Positions 33,008 to 40,203 of a DNA stretch of 64,000 nt are shown here, piece after piece. The notes beneath the pieces were generated by a model. The model saw only the letters and a program-made list of their open reading frames with translations, had not been told where the DNA came from and made no database searches. The stretch covers positions 35,155 through 99,154 of the forward strand of contig JBCCRO010000019.1 of assembly GCA_039201605.1 (NCBI GenBank), given 5' to 3'. Source of the DNA: CADEDH01 sp039201605 (GTDB taxonomy: Bacteria > Actinomycetota > Acidimicrobiia > Acidimicrobiales > SZUA-35). Position numbers and translations under genes: made by a program. Each line of letters begins with the position of its first letter. Position 1 is the stretch's first letter.

Positions 33008-33310
33008 CCACTCGCCGTCGTCGGCTCGCGGCGGGCTGTGCTCCTGTTCGTCTGCGATCTTGTGGGCGAACAGGAGGCCGGCCCAGAAGCCGACGGCGCC
33101 GTGCACCGGAGCCAGCGCCGCCGCCTCGCCGATCGGCACACCTCCGAGCACGGCACCGACCACCACACCGACGGGGGCACCCAGCGGTGCACCGACCAGC
33201 GCGCCCACCGCGGCTGTTCCTCCCGGTGACGGCCGCTCCTCCTCCCTACGCCCTCGACCCTCGGCCCGGTTCATTCCGTCGGCTGCGAGGAGACCGGTTC
33301 GCCATAACGA
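33008..33310. other. 303-bp gap with a doubtful minus-strand membrane-protein frame
   Basis: A minus-strand frame from ATG 33274 gives ~80 residues with glycine-zipper-like hydrophobic stretches (GALVGAPLGAPVGVVVGAVL, VHGAVGFWAGLLFAHK), reminiscent of the membrane proteins at 33601-34531. It has no stop here and runs 550 bp antisense into the FMN reductase, so I do not call a gene. It may be a decayed relative. No promoter or Shine-Dalgarno is visible. Confidence 0.25.
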
Positions 33311-33346
33311 GAAGAGGGTGTGGCGCCGAGGCGCCACACCCTCTTC
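33311..33346 (-). terminator. Strong intrinsic terminator-like hairpin
   Basis: A perfect 16-bp stem (minus strand GAAGAGGGTGTGGCGC) with a CTCG tetraloop ends the structured RNA region. The flank after the stem is T-containing on both strands (minus TCTCGTTAT, plus AACGTTTCTT), so it may stop transcription both ways, including that from the rut genes. Confidence 0.85.
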
Positions 33347-33600
33347 AACGTTTCTTGCTGGACACCCGATCGCCACCTATTGCAGGAGTAGGACAACTCC
33401 TGGCGACCTATCGGGCGGTGGACCGGCGGTAGTCGCCAGCGGTCCAGCTGCCGGGAACCCGACCCACACGGGAAGGACTCCGGGAACCGATGGGGTGAAG
33501 GGCTCGATGGTCCGTCACCCCGAGGCTCCACTAGCGGCCGGCCACCTCCAAGGTCCCAATTCGTGTATTCAGTTGGACCACCTCCTTCCTCTTGGTGGCC
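33347..33600 (-). ncRNA. Candidate structured RNA downstream of the tandem membrane-protein genes
   Basis: ~250 nt with successive perfect stems on the minus strand: GGCCACC (33600-33594) with GGTGGCC (33546-33540), enclosing the mini-ORF start; GGGGTGA with TCACCCC (~33521-33489); TGGACCG with CGGTCCA (~33446-33420); and a nested helix CCGA/TCGG and TCGCC/GGCGA capped by AGGAGT-TGTCCT-ACTCCT (~33414-33367). The terminator follows. The region has no long ORF, and random GC-rich spacers rarely hold this many exact helices. It is not tmRNA, RNase P, 6S or SRP RNA by any motif I can see. Function unknown. Confidence 0.5.
33531..33572 (-). CDS. Mini-ORF (13 codons from CTG) behind an extended Shine-Dalgarno
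   Basis: AAGGAGGTGGTCC (33587-33575) can pair with the whole 16S tail GGAUCACCUCCUU (one G-U wobble). Three nucleotides later CTG 33572 starts LNTRIGTLEVAGR followed by TAG. The same frame also reads back to ATG 33632 (33 codons), overlapping the upstream gene, so the start is unclear. The peptide has no hydrophobic segment. It may be a leader peptide or the region may act only as a ribosome-binding element. Its first codons are inside the outer stem of the structured RNA. Confidence 0.4.
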   Translation of the reverse strand: MNTRIGTLEVAGR

Positions 33601-34032
33601 TCAGTGTTGCACAGGAGAGGTTTCCTCCGCATGAAATTCCGACGCCCAGGCCGGAGGAGCTGGATCGAGGGTGGTGGCGAAGATCGCTCCCACCACCCAG
33701 CCGATGACGGCGAAGCCGACACCGACCAGGATCACCTCCGACGTGACCTCGAACACGACGGCCAGGGGAAGCAGGAAGCTGGTCACGGCACTCACCACCG
33801 GCGCGAACCGCTCACCCCGGACGGCGGCCAGGACCATCCCGACCGGGATGCCCAGGACGAGGCCGACGACCCCACCGATGATCGACGTGATCGGCGCCAC
33901 GATGGCGAAGACCCCGAGCATTCCGACGATCCCATCGTTGAAGGCGCCAAAGGCCAGCATCGCGGTCACCCATAGGGCGGCGCCCATGCCGGCTAAGGCC
34001 CCGAGGCCGGCCCCCAGCCCCATGCCTCGCAT
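33601..34032 (-). CDS. Multi-pass membrane protein (paralogue 2 of a tandem pair)
   Basis: 143 residues from ATG 34032; a second ATG is at 34023. Four hydrophobic helices (GLGAGLGALAGMGAALWVTA, IVAPITSIIGGVVGLVLGIP, VVSAVTSFLLPLAVVFEV, ILVGVGFAVIGWVVGAIFAT) are rich in Gly and Ala. The tail is polar (LDPAPPAWASEFHAEETSP). It resembles the gene just upstream in pattern and length, including the IGWxVGAxFA helix near the end, so the two arose by duplication. Function unknown. Confidence 0.7.
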   Translation of the reverse strand: MRGMGLGAGLGALAGMGAALWVTAMLAFGAFNDGIVGMLGVFAIVAPITSIIGGVVGLVLGIPVGMVLAAVRGERFAPVVSAVTSFLLPLAVVFEVTSEVILVGVGFAVIGWVVGAIFATTLDPAPPAWASEFHAEETSPVQH

Positions 34033-34069
34033 GATTCGCCCCCGCTCGTGGTCGATGCCATCGGTGCGC

Positions 34070-34531
34070 TCAGCAGAACCGGGCCCGGAGCCGGCCCGTC
34101 CGCTGCTCGGGAGGGGTCGAGCCGGCGGCGAAGAGGGCGCCGACCCCCCAGCCGATGGCCCCGAAGCCGGCGCTGACGGCGAGGGCTCCCACGCTGATGG
34201 CCTGCTCGAGGCCGAGCACGACCAGCACGCCGACCAACGCACTGACGGGCGGGGCGTAACGTTCGATCCGGAGCGCCCCCAGCGCCAGACCGATGACGGC
34301 GCCGAGAACACACCCGAGAAGGGCACCGATGATCGACCCGATCGAGGCGTACAGAAGGACCAGTCCGATGGCGCCGGCAACGCCGTCGCCCAGTACGAGG
34401 AAGCCGGCCACGACGCTCACCAGCACGGCGGCGCACATACCGCCGACCATGCCAAGCGCTCCGCCGAGCGCACCCGCCGTCGCCACCCGCGACCAGCCCG
34501 AGTCGGCCCCGTGCCTTGCATCAACGTCCAT
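34070..34531 (-). CDS. Multi-pass membrane protein (paralogue 1 of a tandem pair)
   Basis: 153 residues from ATG 34531, with AAGGAGG 8 nt upstream. A short polar N-terminus (MDVDARHGADSGWSRVATA), then four Gly-rich helices (GALGGALGMVGGMCAAVLVS, a longer one with GSIIGALLGCVLGAVIGLAL, VSALVGVLVVLGLEQAI, and AVSAGFGAIGWGVGALFAAG) and a basic tail. It shares the IGWxVGA helix with its neighbour. It is first in a two-gene operon behind the double palindromic operator. I do not recognise the family. Confidence 0.7.
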   Translation of the reverse strand: MDVDARHGADSGWSRVATAGALGGALGMVGGMCAAVLVSVVAGFLVLGDGVAGAIGLVLLYASIGSIIGALLGCVLGAVIGLALGALRIERYAPPVSALVGVLVVLGLEQAISVGALAVSAGFGAIGWGVGALFAAGSTPPEQRTGRLRARFC

Positions 34532-34574
34532 CTCACTGCCTCCTTCGGACGGGTACGACCGAGGCCGTTCCCAA

Positions 34575-34622
34575 AGATTTGATCGATCGCTCAATCTTTG
34601 AGCGTTCGATCAAATCTGTCAA
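34575..34622 (-). promoter_or_regulatory. Promoter with a double TTGA-N8-TCAA operator
   Basis: Minus-strand TTGACA (34622-34617) is a consensus -35. A 43-bp near-perfect inverted repeat (34575-34617) lies over the spacer and -10 region (AAAGAT or AAGATT). It is made of two half-sites, TTGATCGATCGCTCAA (34579-34594) and TTGAGCGTTCGATCAA (34598-34613), each with TTGA...TCAA ends, related to TetR-type operators. A 17-nt spacer follows TTGACA. One mismatch breaks the 19-bp arms. The regulator is not encoded adjacent. Confidence 0.65.
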
Positions 34623-34700
34623 GCGCGGGTGACCACCGTCACCGCCTCGGGCGCGCCGAACACGAGCCGCCCGCACCGGTGAACGCCTGTCTGTCGAGCG

Positions 34701-35207
34701 TCAGCTGCGCTCGGAGTCGCCGTCCTCCAGGGCGGCGGCATCGGTGCCTGCCCCGAGCATCGGGTGGTCGGCCAGATCGGCCTCGACCTGCACCGGGTCG
34801 TCGAGGTGGATGGCGCCGACCACCTGAAGATACGACGACTGGGCCTCGATCACCGCCTTGGCATGCTCCCGGGAGATGTCGAGGTCGACCATCTCGGCCC
34901 GTTCCATGACGTAGTCGAGGGGATCGAACTCCTCGAACAACACCGGCCCGTCGGTCTGCCCGTCCGGGGCCCAGTGGTAGAACTGCACCCACTCCAGGTG
35001 GAGGCGCAACGCCCGTCGCAGCTCGTCGTAGCTCATGACCGACGTGACCGACACCGGCAACGCCTCGGCGCAGAACTCGATCGCCTCCTCGGCGTCGATC
35101 ACGATCTGGTCCGGCATCGCCGTGGTCTTACCCACTGCCCACCCGACGAAGAGCAGGCCGACAACGACCACCAGCACCACGGCGAGTCCGAGGACGACGA
35201 ATTCCAC
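34701..35207 (-). CDS. Membrane-anchored hypothetical protein
   Basis: 168 residues from GTG 35207. An N-terminal membrane helix (FVVLGLAVVLVVVVGLLFVG) is followed by a soluble helical domain: IDAEEAIEFCAEALPVSVTS, MSYDELRRALRLHLEWVQFY, and DPLDYVMERAEMVDLD. The C-terminus is acidic and disordered-looking. I do not recognise it. It is divergent from the Amt-chemoreceptor gene and has its own leaderless box (TACCGT at 35219-35214). Confidence 0.65.
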   Translation of the reverse strand: MEFVVLGLAVVLVVVVGLLFVGWAVGKTTAMPDQIVIDAEEAIEFCAEALPVSVTSVMSYDELRRALRLHLEWVQFYHWAPDGQTDGPVLFEEFDPLDYVMERAEMVDLDISREHAKAVIEAQSSYLQVVGAIHLDDPVQVEADLADHPMLGAGTDAAALEDGDSERS

Positions 35208-35213
35208 GGCCTC

Positions 35214-35219
35214 ACGGTA
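35214..35219 (-). promoter_or_regulatory. Leaderless -10 box for the membrane-anchored hypothetical gene
   Basis: TACCGT with a 6-nt spacer to GTG 35207. Confidence 0.45.
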
Positions 35220-35346
35220 CGCCCCCGATGGCGTCCACGCCTCGTCGGGCGAGCGGCTGGGCCGTCCGAACCCTGTTCGGTTTGAGACCTTTCAAGGCCG
35301 GCAGGGAGGCCGACGGTTAGTCATCGGTGATCTCGACCAGCTCTGG

Positions 35347-37554
35347 GTGTTGATCGGCACGGCGCTCGTTCTGCTCATGCAGGGTGGCTTCCTGCTGCTT
35401 GAGGCAGGCATGACCCGAGCCAAGAACTACATCAACGTGGCGGTGAAGAACCTGGCCGACCTCGGCCTCGCCATCATCCTCTTCTGGTTGGTCGGCTTCG
35501 GCCTGATGTTCGGCGACTCGGCCGGCGGCGTGGTGGGACTGTCGATGTTCGCCCTCGACCTACCCCTCGTCGACACAGACACCAGCGTGCTCTTCCTGTT
35601 CCAGGTTGTGTTCGCCGGGACCACGGTGACCATCCTGTCGGGCTCGATCGCCGAGCGAACCTCGTTCACCGGGTACATCGGCATCGTCGTGGCAATGGCC
35701 GTCGTCTACCCGCTGTACGGCCACTGGGTCTGGGGCGGCGGCTTCCTGTCGGGTTGGGGCTTCGTCGACTTCGCCGGCTCGACCGTGGTCCACAGCATCG
35801 GTGGCTGGGCGGCCCTGGCCGCCATGATCGTGATCGGCCCACGCCACGGCCGGTTCGACGGCGAGGGTGAGAGCAGCATCCGGCCCTCCAACCTGCCGCT
35901 GGCCATGACCGGCGGTGTGCTGCTGTGGTTCGGCTGGATCGGCTTCAACGGCGCCTCGACCCTGGCCTTCGACGAGACGGTGCCGGGAGTGATCGCCATC
36001 ACGATGATCGGTGGCGCCTTCGGCCTCGTCACCGCCATGTTCGTCGAATGGCGCCGTCACGGGTACCCGACTCCGGCCTCCCCGCTGAACGGCGCCCTGG
36101 CCGGCTTGGTCGCCGTGACCGCCGGCGCCCACGCCCTCAACACGATCTCGGCCGCCGTCGTCGGCGCCGTCGGCGCCCTGGTGGCTCTGCGGGTGGAGCG
36201 GCTCCTCGAGGAGCGACACATCGACGACGCCGTCGGCGCCGTGCCCGTCCACCTCGGTGCCGGGATGTGGGGCACCCTCGCCGTCGGCCTGTTCGGGCGG
36301 GCCGACGTGCTGGACACGGGCCTCAACCGGGTTGAGCAGACCCTGATTCAGGGCGCCGGCATCGGAATCGGCGCCGTGTGGGGCTTCGGGCTGTGCCTGG
36401 TGATCTTCCGCCTGATCGACACCCGGGTACCCCTCCGGGTGCCCCTGGAGGACGAGATCGAGGGCCTCAACGTGGCCGAGCATCGGGAGCCCACGGCCCT
36501 CATCGACCTGTTGCAGCACATGGCCCACCAGGCCCGGACCGGGGCCATAACCGACCCGATCGAGAGCGAGAGCTTCACCGAGGTCGGCCAGATCGCAGAA
36601 CAGTTCAACGGCCTCACCGCCCAGCTGCGCACCATGGCCCAGCTGGCGGAGAAGATCGCCGACGGCCGTCTCGACATCCAGGTCACCCCCCGCTCCGACG
36701 AGGACACCTTCGGTCTCGCCTTCCGCCGCATGACCCAGGATCTGCGCTCCACGGTGGGTCAGATCACCGGCACAGCCGACGGCCTGCAACGGTCGATGGC
36801 CAATCTCGGCCAGCTCACCGCAACCATCGAGGACGGCGTGTCGGTTCAGCAGGAGGGCGTGTCCCAGGGTGAGGTCGCCTTCGCGGAGGTGCGGAGCCTG
36901 ATCGACAGCCTGGTGCACGAAGTCGGCGACCTCGGCGCCCAGACCTCCACCGCCCTGGAGAGCCTGGTGGGCTCGATGGACCAAAGCCGACTCGGCCATC
37001 CTGGTCGCCGTGCCACCGACGCCGCCGAGGACGGAGCTGCCGATCTGCGGGCCGCCGTCGACGCCATCAAGGGCTCGGCTGACGAGATCTCCTCCATCGT
37101 TGACGTGGTCCGCTCGATCGCCGGCACCACGACACTGCTGTCGCTCAACGCCTATATCGAAGCCGAGCACGCAGGCGGCGAGCGGGGCGCAGCGTTCGCC
37201 GTCGTGGCGGAAGAGGTCCGCGAACTGGCCAACGAGACCGTCGAGTCTGTCCGACAGATCGACGGCAAGATCCAGGCCCTTCAGAACAATGCCTCCACCG
37301 CTGTCCGCCTGGTCGAGGGGGTGGTCGGCGAGGTCGACGAGCTCAACCACACCTTCGAGGGCCTCAGCGGCGGTGTCAACGCCACCGCCGACGCCCTCCA
37401 GGAGCAGGCGCTGGCCGCGCAAGGCGCCATACGGACGATCAGCGAGGTCAGCTCGGGTAACGCCGAGACGGCCGCCGGTTTCCGTAGCCTGGCCCGCGAC
37501 GTCGAGGCCGGCATCGAGGACGTGGGCAACCAACTCTCTCGCTTCCGGACCTGA
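35347..37554 (+). CDS. Ammonium transporter fused to a methyl-accepting chemoreceptor domain
   Basis: 735 residues from GTG 35347. Homology-like sequence (GDLDQLW) extends to about 35320 with no canonical start, so the true N-terminus is uncertain. Residues 1-~360 are Amt/Rh: Asp141 and His149 (VDFAGSTVVHSIGG) and His302 (VPVHLGAGMWG) correspond to the conserved Asp and twin-His of the pore, so transport capability is kept. A HAMP-like segment spans ~395-460. Residues ~470-735 are a methyl-accepting signalling helix pair, with the tip at ~597-632 (LLSLNAYIEAEHAGGERGAA, FAVVAEEVRELAN). It probably senses ammonium and signals to CheA. No che genes are nearby. Confidence 0.85.
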   Translation: MLIGTALVLLMQGGFLLLEAGMTRAKNYINVAVKNLADLGLAIILFWLVGFGLMFGDSAGGVVGLSMFALDLPLVDTDTSVLFLFQVVFAGTTVTILSGSIAERTSFTGYIGIVVAMAVVYPLYGHWVWGGGFLSGWGFVDFAGSTVVHSIGGWAALAAMIVIGPRHGRFDGEGESSIRPSNLPLAMTGGVLLWFGWIGFNGASTLAFDETVPGVIAITMIGGAFGLVTAMFVEWRRHGYPTPASPLNGALAGLVAVTAGAHALNTISAAVVGAVGALVALRVERLLEERHIDDAVGAVPVHLGAGMWGTLAVGLFGRADVLDTGLNRVEQTLIQGAGIGIGAVWGFGLCLVIFRLIDTRVPLRVPLEDEIEGLNVAEHREPTALIDLLQHMAHQARTGAITDPIESESFTEVGQIAEQFNGLTAQLRTMAQLAEKIADGRLDIQVTPRSDEDTFGLAFRRMTQDLRSTVGQITGTADGLQRSMANLGQLTATIEDGVSVQQEGVSQGEVAFAEVRSLIDSLVHEVGDLGAQTSTALESLVGSMDQSRLGHPGRRATDAAEDGAADLRAAVDAIKGSADEISSIVDVVRSIAGTTTLLSLNAYIEAEHAGGERGAAFAVVAEEVRELANETVESVRQIDGKIQALQNNASTAVRLVEGVVGEVDELNHTFEGLSGGVNATADALQEQALAAQGAIRTISEVSSGNAETAAGFRSLARDVEAGIEDVGNQLSRFRT

Positions 37555-37581
37555 CGAAGGTCTGCAGACGGTCCGAGATCA

Positions 37582-37619
37582 GCGACGACCCGGCGTCTTG
37601 GTCTCCGCCGGGTCGTCGC
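37582..37619 (+). terminator. Intrinsic terminator after the Amt-chemoreceptor gene
   Basis: A perfect 14-bp stem GCGACGACCCGGCG / CGCCGGGTCGTCGC (37582-37595, 37606-37619) with a 10-nt loop, followed by CTTTTCTCTT. A second small hairpin, GCACCCG-CAG-CGGGTGC, lies just downstream near 37632. Confidence 0.9.
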
Positions 37620-37689
37620 CTTTTCTCTTCGGTGCACCCGCAGCGGGTGCGTGGGGTTGCGAGCGAACCAGGGGACCCCTGGCGGGCTC

Positions 37690-38802
37690 CTACAGGCCGA
37701 TTCGCTGGGCGAGTTGCTCGCGGTGGTAGGCGGGGTCGCCGAACAGGAGCTCGGAGCTCTTGGCCCGCTTGAAATACAGGTGGGCCGGGTGCTCCCAGGT
37801 GAAGCCGATGCCGCCGTGGATCTGGATGTTCTCCGCTGCGGCGTGGAAATAGGCCTCCGAGCAGTAGGCCTTGGCCAGCGAGGCCACCGACGGCAGCTCG
37901 TCGTTCATCTCGGCCGCACACCACAGGCCGTAGTAGGCGGCCGACTTGGCCGACTCGACCTCGAGCAGCATGTCGGCACACTTGTGCTTGATGGCCTGGA
38001 ACGACCCGATGGGCCGACCGAACTGCACGCGGTCCTTGGCGTACTGCACGGCCATCTCCAGCACCAACTGGGCGCCGCCCACCTGCTCGGCGGCCAGGGC
38101 GATGGCGCCGAGGTCGAGCACGGTGTTCATCGTGTCCCAGCCGGCCCCCTCGGAGCCGATCAAGGTGGCCGGGGTGTTGTCGAAGGAGACCTTGGCCTGC
38201 TTGCGGGTCTGATCCATGGTGCTCAGCGACTCGCGGCTGAGACCGTCGGCGTCGCCGGCCACGGCGAACAGGCTGACGCCACCGGCGGTGCGGGCGGCGA
38301 CCACCAGCAGGTTGGCCACATGACCGTCGATCACGAAGGACTTGACCCCGGACAGGGCGTAGCCGTCACCGACGGCGGTGGCTTCCATCGTGATGCCCGA
38401 CTCGTCCCACTTGCCGTTCTCCTCGGTGAAGGCGAGGGCGGCGATGGTCTCGCCCGAGGCGATGCCGGGGAGGTGGGCCTTCATGGCGTCCTCGTCGCCC
38501 GACTGCATGATGGCCTGACTCGCCAGCACACCCGAGAAGAACGGCGCGCACAGGAGGGCCCGACCCATCTCCTCGAGCACGACACCGAGCTCGACGAACG
38601 AATAGCCCTGGCCGCCGTAGGACTCGGGGATGACCATGCTCTGCAGACCGAGCTGCTCGGCCATCTGCGACCAGACGGCGTCGTCGTAGCCCTTCTCGGT
38701 GTCCATCTGCTCCCGCACCGCGGCCTCGGAGGACTTGTCCTCCAGGAACGAACGGACGAACTGACGGAGCTGTTCCTGCTCCTCGGTGAAAGCGAAGTTC
38801 AT
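37690..38802 (-). CDS. Acyl-CoA dehydrogenase family protein
   Basis: 370 residues from ATG 38802, with a leaderless box 8 nt before. Typical domain order: N-terminal helices with QMAEQLGLQSMVIPESYGGQ, middle beta domain (ALAFTEENGKWDESGITMEA, SGVKSFVIDGHVANLLVV), and C-terminal helices (YAKDRVQFGRPIGSFQAIKH, IQIHGGIGFTWEHPAHLYFKR). It uses FAD to make alpha-beta unsaturated acyl-CoA. The usual catalytic Glu of GGxG(Y/F)TxE is in GGIGFTWEHP. Substrate length is not predictable. It converges with the Amt-chemoreceptor gene. Confidence 0.9.
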   Translation of the reverse strand: MNFAFTEEQEQLRQFVRSFLEDKSSEAAVREQMDTEKGYDDAVWSQMAEQLGLQSMVIPESYGGQGYSFVELGVVLEEMGRALLCAPFFSGVLASQAIMQSGDEDAMKAHLPGIASGETIAALAFTEENGKWDESGITMEATAVGDGYALSGVKSFVIDGHVANLLVVAARTAGGVSLFAVAGDADGLSRESLSTMDQTRKQAKVSFDNTPATLIGSEGAGWDTMNTVLDLGAIALAAEQVGGAQLVLEMAVQYAKDRVQFGRPIGSFQAIKHKCADMLLEVESAKSAAYYGLWCAAEMNDELPSVASLAKAYCSEAYFHAAAENIQIHGGIGFTWEHPAHLYFKRAKSSELLFGDPAYHREQLAQRIGL

Positions 38803-38810
38803 AGCGGGCG

Positions 38811-38816
38811 ACCGTA
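38811..38816 (-). promoter_or_regulatory. Leaderless -10 box for the acyl-CoA dehydrogenase gene
   Basis: TACGGT with an 8-nt spacer to ATG 38802. Confidence 0.5.
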
Positions 38817-38848
38817 GCGCCGGTGACGTCGGCCACTCAACCCACGAT

Positions 38849-38857
38849 GTGTACACT
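38849..38857 (+). promoter_or_regulatory. Leaderless promoter with a GTGTACAC palindrome for the toxin-antitoxin pair
   Basis: TACACT (38852-38857) lies 8 nt before ATG 38866 and overlaps the perfect palindrome GTGTACAC (38849-38856), a good site for autorepression by the antitoxin. Confidence 0.45.
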
Positions 38858-38865
38858 TGTGCTAC

Positions 38866-39198
38866 ATGAACGATCACTCCTCGGATGCGACCGAGCCGCC
38901 GGCATCGGCGATCGGGGTCCGCGAGCTGCGCAACCAGGTGGCGGCGGTGGTGCGCCGGGCCGGGAGCGGCGAGCGGCTCCTCGTCACCGTCGACGGGCGC
39001 CCGGTGGCCCAGCTGGGCCCGATCCATCCCGACACCGCAGGGCTGACCCTCTGGGATCTGGCCGCCGCCGGCCTGATCGAACCCCCGCGACGCCCGCTGG
39101 CCGGGCCCGGCGCCCGCACCGATCAGCCACCGGCCCCCGTGCCCCTGCCGGCCGACCTCAACGCCGACCGTCTGCTCGAATCCTCCCGGGGGCGATGA
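38866..39198 (+). CDS. Type II antitoxin, Phd/YefM-like
   Basis: 110 residues from ATG 38866. The N-terminal core has the Phd/YefM pattern: IGVRELRNQVAAVVRRAGSG, then LLVTVDGRPVAQLGPI. The C-terminal half is Pro-rich and probably disordered until it binds the toxin. It should repress its own promoter and neutralise the PIN protein downstream, with which it overlaps (ATGA). Confidence 0.8.
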   Translation: MNDHSSDATEPPASAIGVRELRNQVAAVVRRAGSGERLLVTVDGRPVAQLGPIHPDTAGLTLWDLAAAGLIEPPRRPLAGPGARTDQPPAPVPLPADLNADRLLESSRGR

Positions 39199-39671
39199 CG
39201 ATGGCCCGACCCGACGGGACCGCCGACGCCACCGCCGCCGAAGCGGCCCCGGGCCCCGCTCCCCTGGTGCTCGACTCCTCGGCTCTGGTCCGCCGCTACG
39301 TGGCCGATCGGCATCGGCCACTGGTGCTGGACACGATGGCGGGGGCCGAGGCCTGGGTGGCGTCCGCCCTGGCCCGAAGCGAGGTTCTGGTGGCGCTGCA
39401 TCAGAGCGCAACCGGCCCCCGGGCCCAGGAGGAGGCGTGGTCGTCGGTCCACGCCGACTGGGACTCGCTGTGGGAGATCCCGGTCGACGGGCGGTGCCTG
39501 GCCCGGGCCACCGAGATCGGGGCCCGCTTCGGCATCACCCTGACCGCCGCCATCCACCTCGCCGCCGCCGACCGGCTCCCCCGCCCGGTCGACTTCCTCA
39601 CCTTCGACCGACGTCAGATCCCGGCCGCCGCCGAGCTGGGGTTCACGGTGATCAGCCCGTCGGCCGCCTGA
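39195..39671 (+). CDS. PIN-domain toxin-like protein, one acidic residue missing
   Basis: 158 residues; ATG 39195 overlaps the antitoxin stop. PIN motifs: Asp27 (LVLDSSALVRRYV), Glu63 (ARSEVLVAL), and Asp138 (FLTFDRRQ). The residue preceding AIHLA, normally Asp (LDAIHLA), is Ala119. VapC toxins are Mg-dependent RNases needing the acidic cluster, so this copy may be weak, dead, or use another acid. The N-terminal ~20 residues are a non-conserved extension. It forms a VapBC-like pair with the upstream gene. Confidence 0.78.
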   Translation: MTMARPDGTADATAAEAAPGPAPLVLDSSALVRRYVADRHRPLVLDTMAGAEAWVASALARSEVLVALHQSATGPRAQEEAWSSVHADWDSLWEIPVDGRCLARATEIGARFGITLTAAIHLAAADRLPRPVDFLTFDRRQIPAAAELGFTVISPSAA

Positions 39672-39729
39672 GCGGCCACACCCGGGTGCGCGCCTGGGCG
39701 AGCCTCGTAGAGGAGCCCGCTCGGGGCAC

Positions 39730-39735
39730 TAGGGT
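39730..39735 (+). promoter_or_regulatory. Leaderless -10 box for the membrane protein at 39742
   Basis: TAGGGT with a 6-nt spacer to GTG 39742. Confidence 0.4.
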
Positions 39736-39741
39736 GACCCG

Positions 39742-40167
39742 GTGTCGATTTCCCGGGACGAAGCGCGCGAACTCGCCATCGTCGGCCTCCTGCTCACCGC
39801 AGCGCTCCGGATGGGGGCCGGGGTGTTCCAGGCGATCGAGGAGATGACCGGGGCCTGGACGTTCGGTTCGATGCTCGACCGGTTCTTCGCCCCGGCCGGG
39901 GGCACGCTGGGCTTCGCCACCCTGGGCGCCGTCCTGCTCGTGGTGCTGTCGCCCTCGGGCAGCGTGCGACCATGGGCGATCACCGTGTGCCGCCGGTTCG
40001 CCGTGGTGGCCACCGCCATCGGCATCGGCGCCTCGATCCACACGCTCGGCTTCGGGCTGGCCCCGACGTTGACCCGCATCTGGTTCTCGATGATCAACGG
40101 TCTGGCCGCCACCGCCCTCGCCGGCACCGCCTTCCTCATCATCCGCAACTTCGACCCCGAGCGCTGA
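39742..40167 (+). CDS. Membrane protein with four hydrophobic helices
   Basis: 141 residues from GTG 39742. Helices at ~12-30 (AIVGLLLTAALRMGAGVFQA), ~53-68 (LGFATLGAVLLVVLSP), ~80-100 (FAVVATAIGIGASIHTLGFG), and ~115-135. An acidic EEMTGAW loop lies after the first helix, and there is a short FDPER tail. Function unknown. It lies alone on the plus strand, downstream of the toxin gene, and has a leaderless box. Confidence 0.6.
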   Translation: MSISRDEARELAIVGLLLTAALRMGAGVFQAIEEMTGAWTFGSMLDRFFAPAGGTLGFATLGAVLLVVLSPSGSVRPWAITVCRRFAVVATAIGIGASIHTLGFGLAPTLTRIWFSMINGLAATALAGTAFLIIRNFDPER

Positions 40168-40203
40168 AGCACCGGGCGAACCCGGGCCCGAGGGCACCGG
40201 CAC

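Noticed and set aside
32456..33376. 306-codon minus-strand frame over the FMN reductase end
   Set aside because: Its first 80 residues are hydrophobic and interesting, but it has no stop until it is 550 bp antisense inside a clear gene; recorded only as a doubtful gap note.
35035..35346. An ATG 35035 start for the Amt-chemoreceptor ORF
   Set aside because: The extra ~100 residues are Thr/Ser/Arg rich, overlap the divergent gene, and do not resemble an Amt N-terminus.
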